The position numbers and the translations under genes are program-made. Positions 7,777 through 17,515 of a DNA stretch of 64,000 nt are shown in pieces; the stretch's first letter is position 1; each line of letters starts with the position of its first letter. This DNA is from Corynebacterium aquilae DSM 44791 (GTDB lineage: Bacteria; Actinomycetota; Actinomycetes; Mycobacteriales; Mycobacteriaceae), in NCBI RefSeq assembly GCF_001941445.1, contig NZ_CP009245.1:23992-87991 (forward strand), written 5' to 3'. A model generated the notes under the pieces. It was not told the DNA's origin, searched no databases, and worked only from the letters and a program-made list of their open reading frames with translations.

Positions 7777-9825
7777 CTAACGCTCACCAAACAGCAGCGG
7801 GTCAAAAACATACACCCGAACTGTCACCGGATCAGTCTTCGTCAACGGCGAACCAGCCGGCGGATCCTGGGAGGCAATCTTGCCCTGATTGATCAACCCA
7901 CCAGTCGGCTCTTCCTCCACGCGCAGATCATCATCAGCACCAACCCAGCCGGCAGCACGCAACGCCGCCAACGCCTTCGTCGTGGTCATACCCGCCAAAT
8001 CGGGAGCAGTGACCTGGGAGCCCTTCGAGACCTCCACGCGGACATCAGAACCCTTCGGCAACTCCTGGCCCTCAGACTCAATGGAAATCACCGTGCCCTC
8101 CGGGGCATCGTTATCGACCATTTCCACCTTGGGAACAAAACCCAAAGAAGTCAGATTGCCCTCGGCGTTATCCCACTTCATGCCAGTGATCACCGGAACC
8201 CGGACCATATCCTTGCCCGTCGACACCGTGATCACCACCTTGGTGCCCTTACTGGCCTGCGTGCCCGGCGGCGGCGACTGCTCAATCACCTTGCCCTTCG
8301 GCACATCATCGCTGGCCTGCTCCTTAACGGTGCTATCCAACTCCAAACCAGCATCCTGCAGCGCCTTACGCGCCGCCTCCGTGGTCTTATCACGCACGTC
8401 AGGAACCTCAGTGACCTCCTTACCGGAAGACACCAACACAATGATCTGGCTGCCCTTCGGCAACTGGGAACCAGCAGCCGGCGACGTTGAAATCACCATG
8501 CCCTTGGCTACCTCAGGGTCAGCCTGCTCCTTCAACTCCACCGTCAAGCCCAAGCCCCGCAAGTTATCCTCCGCGGCCTGCGCCGAGAGCGTGGAGACAT
8601 CCGGAACGGTGATATTGGCCTCCGTCGTCGACGACGACGATGCCGGCGAAGACGTCTTGTAATAGTCGTAGGCGAACAAGCCGCCGCCGGCCAACAACGC
8701 GATGCCGAAAATGCTGGCCAACCACACACCGACACCACTACCGCCGCGCTTTTCCAACAGTGGCTGCTGGCTGGCCGGCATCGCCTGCGGATAGCCCTGC
8801 TGCGGCGCGTACGCCGGCTGCTGCGGAGGCACCTGGGCCGGCCGCTGCTGCGGGGCGGGCTGATCCACCCGCGTAGCTGCCGTCGGCGGGCGATGCGCAC
8901 CCACGGCCGGAACCACCGTCGTCGGCGCATCATCAGCACCATCACGCTTCGGCTGCGCCAAATGCACCTTCGCTGCCTGCGAGACCGCATTGCGGGAAAT
9001 CCGGCCCAAATCCTCCCCAAACTGGGCCGCGGACTGATAACGATCCCCCACATGCTTCGCCATCGCCGTCAACGTCACCGCATCCACATTCACCGCAGCC
9101 TGCGGCGTGAGACCCGGAATAAACGACGACGGCGGGGTTGGCTCCTCATGCACATGCTGGAACGCCACCGCGAAAGGAGACTCCCCCTCAAACGGCGGGC
9201 GACCAGTAATCGCCTCATAAAAAACACAACCCAGCGCATACACATCCGAGGAAGGGCTCGCCGTGCGGCCGCGCGCCTGCTCCGGGGACAAATACTGCGC
9301 CGTACCAATCACCGCAGACGTCTGCGTCATCGCAGACGTATTGTCATCGACCGCCCGCGCAATACCGAAATCCATCACCTTCACACCACCGGTGTTGGTG
9401 ATCATGATGTTTGCCGGCTTGATATCGCGGTGAATAATCCCCGCATCATGGGAAGTCTGCAACGCATCGCACACCGGAAGCAGCACCTTAGCCGCCTCGC
9501 TCGGCTTTAACGGACCATCCTCACGCACAATGTCACGCAACGTCCGCCCATGCACCCGCTCCATCACAATGTAGGGAACCATCACCCCGTGCAGTTCCAC
9601 CTCACCGGTGTCATACACCTGCACAATGTTCGGGTGATTCAACCGGCCAGCATTCTGGCCCTCCCGGCGAAAACGCTCACGGAAACCCGTATCGCGCGCC
9701 AATTCCGCGCGCATCATCTTCACCGCAACACCACGGCCCAACAGCGTATCCGTTGCCGCATACACGTCGGCCATGCCGCCGGTACCAATAACCTCGCCCA
9801 GCTCATACCTGTCAGACAAGATCAT
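7777..9825 (-). CDS. pknB: PASTA-domain Ser/Thr protein kinase PknB
   Basis: PknB is a transmembrane kinase that senses peptidoglycan fragments and phosphorylates cell-wall and division proteins. Of 682 residues, about 1-275 form the kinase. It has the glycine loop GTGGMADVY, the VAVK lysine, HRDIKPAN in the catalytic loop, DFG (VMDFGIARA) and an activation loop with several Thr. A Pro/Gln-rich juxtamembrane region follows. One transmembrane helix lies at about 361-385 (VWLASIFGIALLAGGGLFAY). The outside part has four PASTA repeats (VPDVSTLS, VPDVRDKT, VPVITGMK, APDLAGMT). The start overlaps the pknA stop by four bases (ATGA), so the two are translationally coupled. This is the last gene of the seven-gene signalling block. 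Confidence 0.97.
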   Translation of the reverse strand: MILSDRYELGEVIGTGGMADVYAATDTLLGRGVAVKMMRAELARDTGFRERFRREGQNAGRLNHPNIVQVYDTGEVELHGVMVPYIVMERVHGRTLRDIVREDGPLKPSEAAKVLLPVCDALQTSHDAGIIHRDIKPANIMITNTGGVKVMDFGIARAVDDNTSAMTQTSAVIGTAQYLSPEQARGRTASPSSDVYALGCVFYEAITGRPPFEGESPFAVAFQHVHEEPTPPSSFIPGLTPQAAVNVDAVTLTAMAKHVGDRYQSAAQFGEDLGRISRNAVSQAAKVHLAQPKRDGADDAPTTVVPAVGAHRPPTAATRVDQPAPQQRPAQVPPQQPAYAPQQGYPQAMPASQQPLLEKRGGSGVGVWLASIFGIALLAGGGLFAYDYYKTSSPASSSSTTEANITVPDVSTLSAQAAEDNLRGLGLTVELKEQADPEVAKGMVISTSPAAGSQLPKGSQIIVLVSSGKEVTEVPDVRDKTTEAARKALQDAGLELDSTVKEQASDDVPKGKVIEQSPPPGTQASKGTKVVITVSTGKDMVRVPVITGMKWDNAEGNLTSLGFVPKVEMVDNDAPEGTVISIESEGQELPKGSDVRVEVSKGSQVTAPDLAGMTTTKALAALRAAGWVGADDDLRVEEEPTGGLINQGKIASQDPPAGSPLTKTDPVTVRVYVFDPLLFGER

Positions 9826-11273
9826 TGCTGCTCACCTTCCTCAGCCCCGCCATTATCACTAGGGGTATCCTCCGTCGCCGACGGCGAGGCAGGAGCCTCC
9901 TGCTCCGGCTCAGGATCACTTGTTTCCTCCGGCACAGGCTCAGACTGCACCGGCTCCGGCTCGGGCTGCGGCTCCAACGTCTCCGTCACAGTCACAGTCT
10001 CCGGCTCACGCGTAACAGTATCCGCAGACGTCGTCTCCGAAGAACTCGACGGTGCAGCCGAACTCGACGACGACGTCGCAGTCGACGAAGGCTCCTCCTC
10101 CGCCGGCACCGACACCGTCTCCGTCGCCGTCACCACCGTCACCGGCTCCTGCGACGGCGCCGGCGGCTCATCGTGGTTTTTGCCAACCACCATGTAAATC
10201 GCGCCAGCCACACCGGCCAACACCAACAAACCAGCAGCCACCCACGCCGCCGTCTGCTTCACCGACACCCCATCATCAGCAACCGCTACTGCGGCCTCCG
10301 GGCCCCCTACTGCGGCGGCCGGTGCCGACTGCGACGCCCCCGCGGCAGCCACCGGGGTGCGCGCCGCAGCCTTCGTAACCCCCTGCGGGCGCGAAGAACG
10401 CGCCGGCAAAGACTGCGGCTGCGGCGGGCGCAAACCCATCTGCACCGCACGCACCGCCGCCACAAACTCCTCACCCGTGGCATAACGACGCGCCGGATCC
10501 TTGCGCAAACCAATACCAATGAGCTCGCGGGCATTATCCGAAACATCCGTGGTGATCTGCGGCGGCGGGGTATTAATGTGCGCAATCGCCACCGACACGG
10601 AAGAATCCCCAGTAAACGGGCGCACCCCCGCCAACATCTCATAGCCCACAACCGCCAAGGAATACACATCCGTGCTCGGCGTGACATCCAGGCCCTGAGC
10701 CTGCTCCGGGGACACATACTGCGCAGTACCCACCACCATGCCCGTTTTCGTCAACGGGGCCTGCGCGGCAGCTTTCGCGATACCAAAATCGGTCAGCTTC
10801 ACCATCCCATCCTCAGTGATGAGGATGTTGCCCGGCTTCACATCACGATGCACCAGCCCCTGCTCGTGGATCGCCGTCAAGCCTTCGGCGGCCTGCTCCA
10901 AAATATCCAAAGCCCACGGCTCATCCAAGGCGCCATGCGCCTCTAAGATGTCCGCCAAAGACTTACCGAAGACGAACTCCATCACAATGAAGCACAAGGT
11001 GTGCCCATCGGGAGTCACAACCTCTTCGTAGTCGAAGGTTCGCACCACGTGCTCATTGACGATGTGCGATACGGCCTGCGCCTCATTGCGGAACCGCGAC
11101 AAAAACTCACCGCTATCGGTGAACTCCTGTCCCAGCACCTTGATCGCCACCGGGCGATCCTCCACGCAGTCATGCGCCAACCACACGGTCGACATGCCGC
11201 CGTGGCCGGCGATGCGCTCTAAACGATAGCGGTCACCAATGACCCGCTGAACATGGTCACGATTATCAGTCAT
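9822..11273 (-). CDS. pknA: Ser/Thr protein kinase PknA
   Basis: PknA is the second essential-type kinase of actinobacterial growth control; it works with PknB on division and cell-shape proteins. The 483-residue product has the kinase domain at about 10-275. It has GHGGMSTVWLA (glycine loop), VAIK (ATP lysine), HRDVKPGN (catalytic loop) and LTDFGIAKA (DFG). A linker and a transmembrane helix at about 340-362 (AAWVAAGLLVLAGVAGAIYM) follow. The extracellular tail is rich in Pro, Glu, Ser and Thr and has no PASTA repeats. The ATG at 11273 is preceded by AAGGGAAG. Downstream it overlaps pknB by four bases. Confidence 0.96.
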   Translation of the reverse strand: MTDNRDHVQRVIGDRYRLERIAGHGGMSTVWLAHDCVEDRPVAIKVLGQEFTDSGEFLSRFRNEAQAVSHIVNEHVVRTFDYEEVVTPDGHTLCFIVMEFVFGKSLADILEAHGALDEPWALDILEQAAEGLTAIHEQGLVHRDVKPGNILITEDGMVKLTDFGIAKAAAQAPLTKTGMVVGTAQYVSPEQAQGLDVTPSTDVYSLAVVGYEMLAGVRPFTGDSSVSVAIAHINTPPPQITTDVSDNARELIGIGLRKDPARRYATGEEFVAAVRAVQMGLRPPQPQSLPARSSRPQGVTKAAARTPVAAAGASQSAPAAAVGGPEAAVAVADDGVSVKQTAAWVAAGLLVLAGVAGAIYMVVGKNHDEPPAPSQEPVTVVTATETVSVPAEEEPSSTATSSSSSAAPSSSSETTSADTVTREPETVTVTETLEPQPEPEPVQSEPVPEETSDPEPEQEAPASPSATEDTPSDNGGAEEGEQQ

Positions 11274-11361
11274 TGAAAACAGCTTCCCTTAGAAACACTC
11301 GCCAACAAAACAACTCCACCCCACCCTGCAGGAACACCCCGCACTTTCGCCAGCACGACGA

Positions 11362-12822
11362 TCACCGCCTGTCCTGACTCAACGCGGCAGCAATCACCGC
11401 ACGACCAATCGGGGCGGCAACGGAACCACCGGTAGCGGCCTGGCCCCGATCGCCACCATTTTTCACCACCACGGCAACCGCAACATCAGCATCTTCCGTG
11501 GGGCCAAAAGCGATATACCAGGCGTGCGGATTCGAATCGCGGGAATCCTCACCGTGCTCGGCCGTACCCGTCTTCGAGGCAATATCAGCGCCCGTCGAAC
11601 CGGCCGTGTGCCGCTCCGAGGAACGCATCAACTCCGTCAACTGTGCGGCCACGTCCTCATCAATCGCCTGATTAAGCTCCTCCGGCTCAAACTGCTTCAC
11701 CGTCGCCAAATCAGAAGAAGAAATCTTCGACACCAAATACGGCTTCATCCGCTTACCGTGATTAGCCACGGTTGCCGCCACCACGGCGTTTTCCAACACC
11801 GTCATCGCAACATCGCGCTGACCAATCGCCGACTGGCCCACACTGGCATCATCAGCCAGCTCGCCCACAGTGCCCGGCGTGAACGGCACACCCAGGTCGT
11901 ACTTTTCAGTCACCCCGAAACGCTGCGCCATATCGCGCAGCTTCTCGGCACCCACATCGATGCCCATCTGCACGAACGCCGTATTACACGACAAGGTGAA
12001 CGCGGTCAGCAAACTTGCGGTATCGCCGGGGCCACACCGCATGCCGGCATAGTTCTCCAGGGTGGTTTCGGTGCCCGGCAAGGTGATTTCCGGGGCGGCC
12101 GTCAGCTGCGAGCCCTGCCCATAGCCGGCCTCCAGGCCGGCCGCGGTCGTGATCACCTTGAAGGTCGAACCCGGGGGCAGCGTCTCCTGGGTTGCGTGAT
12201 TGAGCAACGGCGCGCCCGGATCACTGGTCAGCTGCTTCCACGTCGACTCCGCCGTGTCATTATCGGCAATCTTCGACGGGTTAAACGACGGGGTGGAAGC
12301 CATCGCCAGGATCTCGCCGGTGGAGGGGCGGATAGCGACCACCGCGCCCTCATAGTTGCGGGACGCCAGCTCGTTGTACGCCACCTTCTGCACCTCAGGG
12401 TTGAGGGTGAGCTCCAGGTTGGCGCCCGGAGTTTTGGTGCGCAACAGCTGATCCTTGAAGGACTTTCCGCCCAGCTTCGGATCAGTGCCGTCGAGCACCG
12501 CGTTATAGCTTTGCTCCAGCCCGGCGGTGCCATAAATATCGGACACGTAGCCCTCGACGGGGCCGAAAGCGACCGGGTCGGTCACATACTTGCGCTCATA
12601 CAGGCCTGCTGCGTCCTGGACGGATTCGGCCAACACCAGCCCGCCGGCCGAGATTTGGCCGCGGGGGGTTTGCTTCAACTCGATGGTTTGCCGCTTGTTA
12701 AAGGGGCTGTTGGCGTACTTGTCTTCGGTAAACGCCTGCACATAAGTCAGGTTGATCAACAGCGCCAACACCAGCAACAGTGCGAAGGTTGCGGTGTTGC
12801 GGATTGCTTTGTTCATGCTCAT
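11362..12822 (-). CDS. pbpA: Penicillin-binding protein (class B transpeptidase, PbpA)
   Basis: This D,D-transpeptidase crosslinks peptidoglycan and is partnered by the adjacent RodA glycosyltransferase. The 486-residue protein has an N-terminal anchor (TFALLLVLALLINLTYVQAF). A dimerisation/pedestal region follows, then the transpeptidase domain with all three active-site motifs: STFK (active Ser), SCN and KTG (SKTGTAEHG). The ATG at 12822 lies six bases after the rodA stop, with a GGAGG within the end of rodA, so expression is coupled. Length and motif order match actinobacterial PbpA. It is a beta-lactam target. Confidence 0.95.
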   Translation of the reverse strand: MSMNKAIRNTATFALLLVLALLINLTYVQAFTEDKYANSPFNKRQTIELKQTPRGQISAGGLVLAESVQDAAGLYERKYVTDPVAFGPVEGYVSDIYGTAGLEQSYNAVLDGTDPKLGGKSFKDQLLRTKTPGANLELTLNPEVQKVAYNELASRNYEGAVVAIRPSTGEILAMASTPSFNPSKIADNDTAESTWKQLTSDPGAPLLNHATQETLPPGSTFKVITTAAGLEAGYGQGSQLTAAPEITLPGTETTLENYAGMRCGPGDTASLLTAFTLSCNTAFVQMGIDVGAEKLRDMAQRFGVTEKYDLGVPFTPGTVGELADDASVGQSAIGQRDVAMTVLENAVVAATVANHGKRMKPYLVSKISSSDLATVKQFEPEELNQAIDEDVAAQLTELMRSSERHTAGSTGADIASKTGTAEHGEDSRDSNPHAWYIAFGPTEDADVAVAVVVKNGGDRGQAATGGSVAAPIGRAVIAAALSQDRR

Positions 12823-12828
12823 CGCTGG

Positions 12829-14241
12829 CTACCCTCCGTATCCATGGGCCGGGGCGGCTGCGTGACCATCACTGGCGATCGGCGGGGCGACCGGCAGCGG
12901 AGCTTTGGCGGGTTCCGGGGTGTGCGCCAACGCCATGTTGGTTTCCTTCACGTGGCCGCGCGCCTCGTCGCTGGTGCGCAGCAGCAAGCCCAGCAGGATG
13001 TAGTTTGCCATCAGGGCGGAACCGCCGGCGGACATGAACGGGGTGGTCAGGCCGGTCATCGGCAGCATCGCGGAGATACCGCCAACCACCACGAACACCT
13101 GGATCGCCATGGTCAGCGACAGGCCGCTGGCGACCAGCTTGCCGTAGGAATCGCGGTAGAGCAGCGCGGTGCGCATGCCACGGGTGATGAAGATGGCGTA
13201 TAGCAGCATGATGGCCGCCAACCCCACCAGGCCGAGTTCCTCACCGACGGCGGCGAGAATGAAATCGGAGAACACGACCGGCACGAACTCGGGATGCCCC
13301 TGGCCTAGCCCGGTGCCGGTGACCCCGCCCCAGCTCATCCCGAACAGGGCCTGGGACAGCTGGAGGGTGGAGCCGCTGGGATCGGACAAGGGGTCGATGA
13401 AGCCGCCGACGCGGGTCTGGATTTTGCTGGAGATCTGGTACACCGCCACCCCGCCGACGGTGGCCAGCAGACCACCGATCAGCAGCCAGGAGGCGCGGCC
13501 GGTGGCCAGGTACAGCATGCCCAGCACGGTGCCGAACAACAGCAGTGCGGGGCCGAAGTCGTTTTCGCCGGCCATGATGACCAGGGCGATACCCCACACC
13601 GCGAGGATGGGGCCCAGGTCGCGGAGGCGGGGGAAGTCCAGCCCGGCGAAATGGTAGCCGGCGACGGTGAACAGTTCCCGCTTCTGGGTCAGCAGTTGCG
13701 CAAAGAACAGCAGCAGCAGAATTTTGGAGAACTCGCCCGGCTGCAAACTGATCGGGCCGATAGCGATCCACAGGTCGGCATCGGCATCCAGGTCGCCTTT
13801 GAGGGCCTTGGGCCAAAACATGGGCGATGCCAGCAGCACTAGCCCGAGCAGGCCTAAGACGTAGGAGAATTGGGACAGCACCTTGATGGAGGGCAACAGC
13901 ACCACCACGGCGGCCATCATGACGACACCGACGAAGGTCCACATCACCTGGCGGGTCGCTAACCCCTCGTTGAGCCGGTAGATCACCACCAGGCCCAGCC
14001 CGTTGAGTAGTGCTGCGACGGGCAGCATGATTTGGTCGGCTTTCGGCGCGGAGAAGCACAGCACAACGTGGGCGAGAGCGAACACCACGACGAAGCCACC
14101 GATGACGGTGAACATGTCGCTGGTCAGCTCGTTTCCGCGGGAAAGCTCCAGGTTAGCTAGCGCGACTGCCGTGATGAGGGCAGCCACCAGCAGCAGCCCG
14201 AGCTCCGCGGGTCGGCCGAACAGCTTTTTCAGGAAAGTCAT
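12829..14241 (-). CDS. rodA: SEDS-family peptidoglycan glycosyltransferase RodA/FtsW type
   Basis: SEDS proteins polymerise lipid II glycan strands and act with a class B PBP, here the next gene. The 470-residue product has about ten to twelve membrane helices. It has the conserved SEDS segments DLQPGEFSKI-like (ISLQPGEFSKILLLLF), AGENDFGPALLLFG, and GEELGLVG near the C-terminus. A Pro/Ala-rich cytoplasmic tail ends the protein. The ATG at 14241 forms a four-base ATGA overlap with the pstP stop, which decides the start; a farther ATG at 14259 would overlap more. The gene is part of the fhaB-pstP-rodA-pbpA-pknA-pknB operon. Confidence 0.95.
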   Translation of the reverse strand: MTFLKKLFGRPAELGLLLVAALITAVALANLELSRGNELTSDMFTVIGGFVVVFALAHVVLCFSAPKADQIMLPVAALLNGLGLVVIYRLNEGLATRQVMWTFVGVVMMAAVVVLLPSIKVLSQFSYVLGLLGLVLLASPMFWPKALKGDLDADADLWIAIGPISLQPGEFSKILLLLFFAQLLTQKRELFTVAGYHFAGLDFPRLRDLGPILAVWGIALVIMAGENDFGPALLLFGTVLGMLYLATGRASWLLIGGLLATVGGVAVYQISSKIQTRVGGFIDPLSDPSGSTLQLSQALFGMSWGGVTGTGLGQGHPEFVPVVFSDFILAAVGEELGLVGLAAIMLLYAIFITRGMRTALLYRDSYGKLVASGLSLTMAIQVFVVVGGISAMLPMTGLTTPFMSAGGSALMANYILLGLLLRTSDEARGHVKETNMALAHTPEPAKAPLPVAPPIASDGHAAAPAHGYGG

Positions 14242-15761
14242 GAACGCACCTGCCGACAATTGACCCCCGGGGTGGCCATGTCACCATCGTCGACTGCGGT
14301 GGACGGTGCCGCAGCAGCCGAAGCCGAAGAGGTAGACGGCGCGGCCTGGGGCTGATTGGCCGCGGAGGAAGCAGCGGCGCTGGTGGGGGCGGCGGAACTG
14401 GACGCCGCGGCCGAAGCGTCGGCGGGCTCCCGGGTCACACACACCGGCAGGGCCTTGCCGGCCAGGGTGGTTAAGCGTTGCACCATCTCCGGCAGGGTTC
14501 CGCCGGGAATGGAATCCACGCTGCCGCGCGCCGCGGGCGGCAGGTCGCTGAGCTTAAAGGGGGAGCAGTCCGCCGGCAGGCTACCGGAGTCCTCCAGCTT
14601 GACGGTCTTGACCTCATCAGCCTCATTCAGGCAGGTTGCCAAGGCGGTGTGGTGCAGGCTGCGCCCAAAAATGGTGTAGTCGGAGCCTTGCTCGATGACG
14701 ATATTGTCGTCGGAATCGGTGGCCAGGAAGTAGTGGTCCTCGGACTTTTTCACGCCGAAAAACAACCCGGCGCCCACCAGCCCAAGAATCACCACAACAC
14801 TGATCGCGCCAATAAGGCCCTTGCGGGACTTCTTCGGCTCCCCACCAGTAGTGGTGGGCCGATCCCCGTCCGCCGTGGCGGACGGCACCACCGGCGCATC
14901 GTCGGCGGGCACCGTCTTCGGGGTGCGGGCCGCCATCATCGCTGCCCGCCCGGCGGCGGTATCGGGGCGCGGATCCTCCGGATCGCCCGCATTCAAAGCG
15001 CCCCCAGTCACCGGCACCGTGGGCACCTCAGCGGCCTTCTCGTCATCACCGGCAATCACATCGGCGACGACCACGGTCACGTTGTCCGGGCCACCCGAAC
15101 GCAACGCAAGCTCAACTAGCCGGCGCGCAGCCTGCTCGGGGGTGCCCTCCAACAAAGTCGTTTCAATAGTCGAGGCAGTCACCGGGTCACTCAACCCGTC
15201 AGAGCACAACAACAAGCGGTCGCCGACCTGCGCGTCAACGCTGCGCAACGTCGGCTCCACGGGGCGACCCGTATACGCCTTCAAAATAAGACTGCGCTGC
15301 GGGTGAGTAGAAATATCCTCCGGATCCAGATCCCCCGCATCCACCAAGGACTGCACATACGTGTCATCGACGGTGATCTGCTCCAGCGCACCATCACGCA
15401 AACGATAACCGCGGGAATCGCCCACATGGCAGAGCCCAAACTGCTCGCCATCAAACATCAGGGCCGTCAGGGTAGTACCCATCCCATCCGTATCCGGGTG
15501 GGCGCGCACCTGCGCGGCAATAGCCCGGTTGCCCTCATCGGCCACCATGCCAAGCACCGCCAGCATGTCCATATCCTCAGCCGCGACATCCAGACGACGC
15601 ATGTGGCTGATCATGATCTGGGAAGCCACCTCACCGGCGGCGTGCCCACCCATGCCATCAGCCAGCGCAAGCAGATGAGGGCCGGCGTAGGCGGAATCCT
15701 CATTATTGCCACGCACCAAACCACGGTCCGAGGCAACGGCATAATTCAACAGCATGGTCAC
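14238..15761 (-). CDS. pstP: PP2C-family Ser/Thr protein phosphatase
   Basis: PstP (also called Ppp) removes phosphate from substrates of PknA and PknB and from the kinases. The 507-residue protein starts with a metal-dependent PP2C domain, about 1-235. It has the motifs GNNEDSAYAG, LADGMGGHAAG (metal-binding Asp), GDSRGYRLRDG, LCSDGLSD and GGPDNVTVVV. A linker and one membrane helix at about 315-335 (GLIGAISVVVILGLVGAGLFF) follow. The extracellular part ends in an Ala/Ser-rich stretch and a final Cys-containing CRQVRS. The GTG at 15761 overlaps the fhaB stop as GTGA and has GAGG eight bases upstream; an ATG two codons further in is the alternative. Confidence 0.95.
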   Translation of the reverse strand: MTMLLNYAVASDRGLVRGNNEDSAYAGPHLLALADGMGGHAAGEVASQIMISHMRRLDVAAEDMDMLAVLGMVADEGNRAIAAQVRAHPDTDGMGTTLTALMFDGEQFGLCHVGDSRGYRLRDGALEQITVDDTYVQSLVDAGDLDPEDISTHPQRSLILKAYTGRPVEPTLRSVDAQVGDRLLLCSDGLSDPVTASTIETTLLEGTPEQAARRLVELALRSGGPDNVTVVVADVIAGDDEKAAEVPTVPVTGGALNAGDPEDPRPDTAAGRAAMMAARTPKTVPADDAPVVPSATADGDRPTTTGGEPKKSRKGLIGAISVVVILGLVGAGLFFGVKKSEDHYFLATDSDDNIVIEQGSDYTIFGRSLHHTALATCLNEADEVKTVKLEDSGSLPADCSPFKLSDLPPAARGSVDSIPGGTLPEMVQRLTTLAGKALPVCVTREPADASAAASSSAAPTSAAASSAANQPQAAPSTSSASAAAAPSTAVDDGDMATPGVNCRQVRS

Positions 15762-16234
15762 GGCTTCAACCTCACAGTCGTACGCCCAATCTTGATGTCA
15801 GTGCCGGGTTCAACAACCTCCGCCTGATCAATACGGTAACCATCAACAAAGGTTCCGTTACGGGAGTCCAAATCCTCCACCAACCAGTCGTTACCGCGCC
15901 TAAACAGGCGAGCATGCCGGGCCGAGGCGTAATCATCACCCAACGGGAAAGAACACTTCTGACTGCGCCCCAACGTCACCTCAGTAGAGGAAGAAATATC
16001 GAGATAAGAACCCGCAAGAGGGCCATCCATCACCACCACCTGGGTAGCCGGGCCACGCGAGCGCTTCGAAGAAGCCTTCGCGGACTTCGCGGAAGACCCC
16101 GCGCCGACAACCCCACCGGAAACATCACGAACACTCGCGGCGGCCTGCGTGTCTTTTCTCAAGGAGCGCAACGCCAACAGCACAAACACCCACAACAGCA
16201 CTAAAAGGCCGATGCGGAATGACAAAAGCACCAT
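15758..16234 (-). CDS. fhaB: FHA-domain protein FhaB (FipA-type)
   Basis: FhaB reads phosphothreonine marks made by PknA/PknB and links the kinases to the division machinery. The 158-residue product has an N-terminal membrane helix (VLLSFRIGLLVLLWVFVLLAL), a linker, and a C-terminal FHA domain. The FHA domain has the typical GRS, SARHA and N-G-T residues (VTLGRSQKCSF, ASARHARLF, SRNGTFVDG). The ATG at 16234 is preceded by AGGAG eight bases upstream; an in-frame upstream Met has no such signal. It opens the tightly packed six-gene operon. Confidence 0.94.
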   Translation of the reverse strand: MVLLSFRIGLLVLLWVFVLLALRSLRKDTQAAASVRDVSGGVVGAGSSAKSAKASSKRSRGPATQVVVMDGPLAGSYLDISSSTEVTLGRSQKCSFPLGDDYASARHARLFRRGNDWLVEDLDSRNGTFVDGYRIDQAEVVEPGTDIKIGRTTVRLKP

Positions 16235-16621
16235 GTGGTCGACTCCTGGTTCTCGAAAAGGTTCACTGCACAACGCGTAAACAACAGTGAATGGACAGGT
16301 CAATGTCTCAAGGCTAGTTGCCAGCAGAGACAAATGGGGCTAACTCCACGGCCGGATGAACAAAATAGTGTTCACTTCCGCCTCACAAGCCACAACCTTG
16401 ACCCTTGAGCGCCAAGCGACAGCTGACTTATGTCCTATAACGCCACAACGCCAGCCATTCGTTCCCGCGCACTTTCCAGCCCCACGGTAGTCGACACCAA
16501 AGACAGCACGTGCGCTACAGGGGGTAGCCACCCCACAACAACGGCGCACCACCACCCACCCAACCGGTGAGCGAAAGCGCGCCGCACACTCCTACCTACA
16601 AGAGGCCACAATCACCACGGG
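16235..16621. other. Intergenic region between fhaA and fhaB
   Basis: I find no convincing gene here. The region should hold the promoter of the fhaB-pknB operon and the 3' end of the fhaA transcript. No strong hairpin is visible. Confidence 0.5.
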
Positions 16622-17515
16622 CTACTCGCCGGTAATACGAACCTCAATAAAAGAGTGACCCAAAGTGATCACATCACCGTCCGCAAGCAACCAATTCTCA
16701 ATCGGCTCCTCATTAACCGTCGTGCCATTAGTGGACTGCAAATCCACCAACACAGCATCCTGGCCATCCCAGGTGACCTCCGCATGACGACGAGACACAC
16801 CCGTATCCGGCAAACGCAGATCAACATCGCTACCGCGACCAATAATGTTCGACCCCTCATGCACCAAATACGTGCGCGAAGAACCATCCTGCAACATCAA
16901 CGTCACCGTCGGCCCCGGCCGATAATCCGGCGGCAATTGCTGAGGCGCCTGCGTCTGCGCATCGAAAAGATCAGTGGGTGCCTGAGCGGACGAGGTGTCC
17001 GCGTAGTCGCTAACGATAGCTTCCTCCTGGGCTGGAATGTTGGAAACCGCAACCGGCGCCGCAGATTCTGCAACATCCCGGTCGGGCGCAACCTCAGGCT
17101 GCGCCACCGGCGGTAACCACCCGGGCGCGCCGGGCTGGGGTTCAAAGGCGGCCTGGCAGTGCAACTGCCCGGTCCGCACCGACTCATCGCGTTCCACCAC
17201 GACACTCAGCGGACCTTGTGCGGTGTAGCTCTGGTTGCGGTAGTAGCGGGTGAGGCGGTCGGAAAAATCGGTCGGCAAAGCCGGCGTGGACTGGGAGAGA
17301 TTGTCGAAATCCTGGGGGCTGACGCGAACCTTGAAAAGGTTGGGGGCTTCCACCTGGCCTTCATAGGTGCGCACGAGCTCATCCTCGGCGGTGTCCTTGA
17401 GGAGCTGCTCAAGTTCCGCGGGGATCACGCGCCCACCGAATACGGCGGCGAATCCGTTATCCAAACCTCGTTGCAGCGTGCTGTCGAGCTTGGCGATTTT
17501 GCCAATCAGTGACAT
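16622..17515 (-). CDS. fhaA: FHA-domain protein FhaA (DUF3662 plus FHA)
   Basis: FhaA is a phosphothreonine-binding adaptor; in mycobacteria it binds the pseudokinase-regulated lipid II flippase and modulates cell-wall synthesis. The 297-residue protein has an N-terminal DUF3662 domain (about 1-125, beginning MSLIGKIAKLDSTLQRGLDN). A variable acidic/Pro/Gln linker with several Thr residues follows. The C-terminal FHA domain, about 215-297, has NIIGRGSDVDLRLPD, SRRHAEV and STNGTTVNE. The start at 17515 gives the canonical DUF3662 beginning; AAAGG lies about 11 bases upstream. The open frame extends further upstream without homology. It lies 387 bp from fhaB and is probably transcribed separately. 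Confidence 0.94.
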   Translation of the reverse strand: MSLIGKIAKLDSTLQRGLDNGFAAVFGGRVIPAELEQLLKDTAEDELVRTYEGQVEAPNLFKVRVSPQDFDNLSQSTPALPTDFSDRLTRYYRNQSYTAQGPLSVVVERDESVRTGQLHCQAAFEPQPGAPGWLPPVAQPEVAPDRDVAESAAPVAVSNIPAQEEAIVSDYADTSSAQAPTDLFDAQTQAPQQLPPDYRPGPTVTLMLQDGSSRTYLVHEGSNIIGRGSDVDLRLPDTGVSRRHAEVTWDGQDAVLVDLQSTNGTTVNEEPIENWLLADGDVITLGHSFIEVRITGE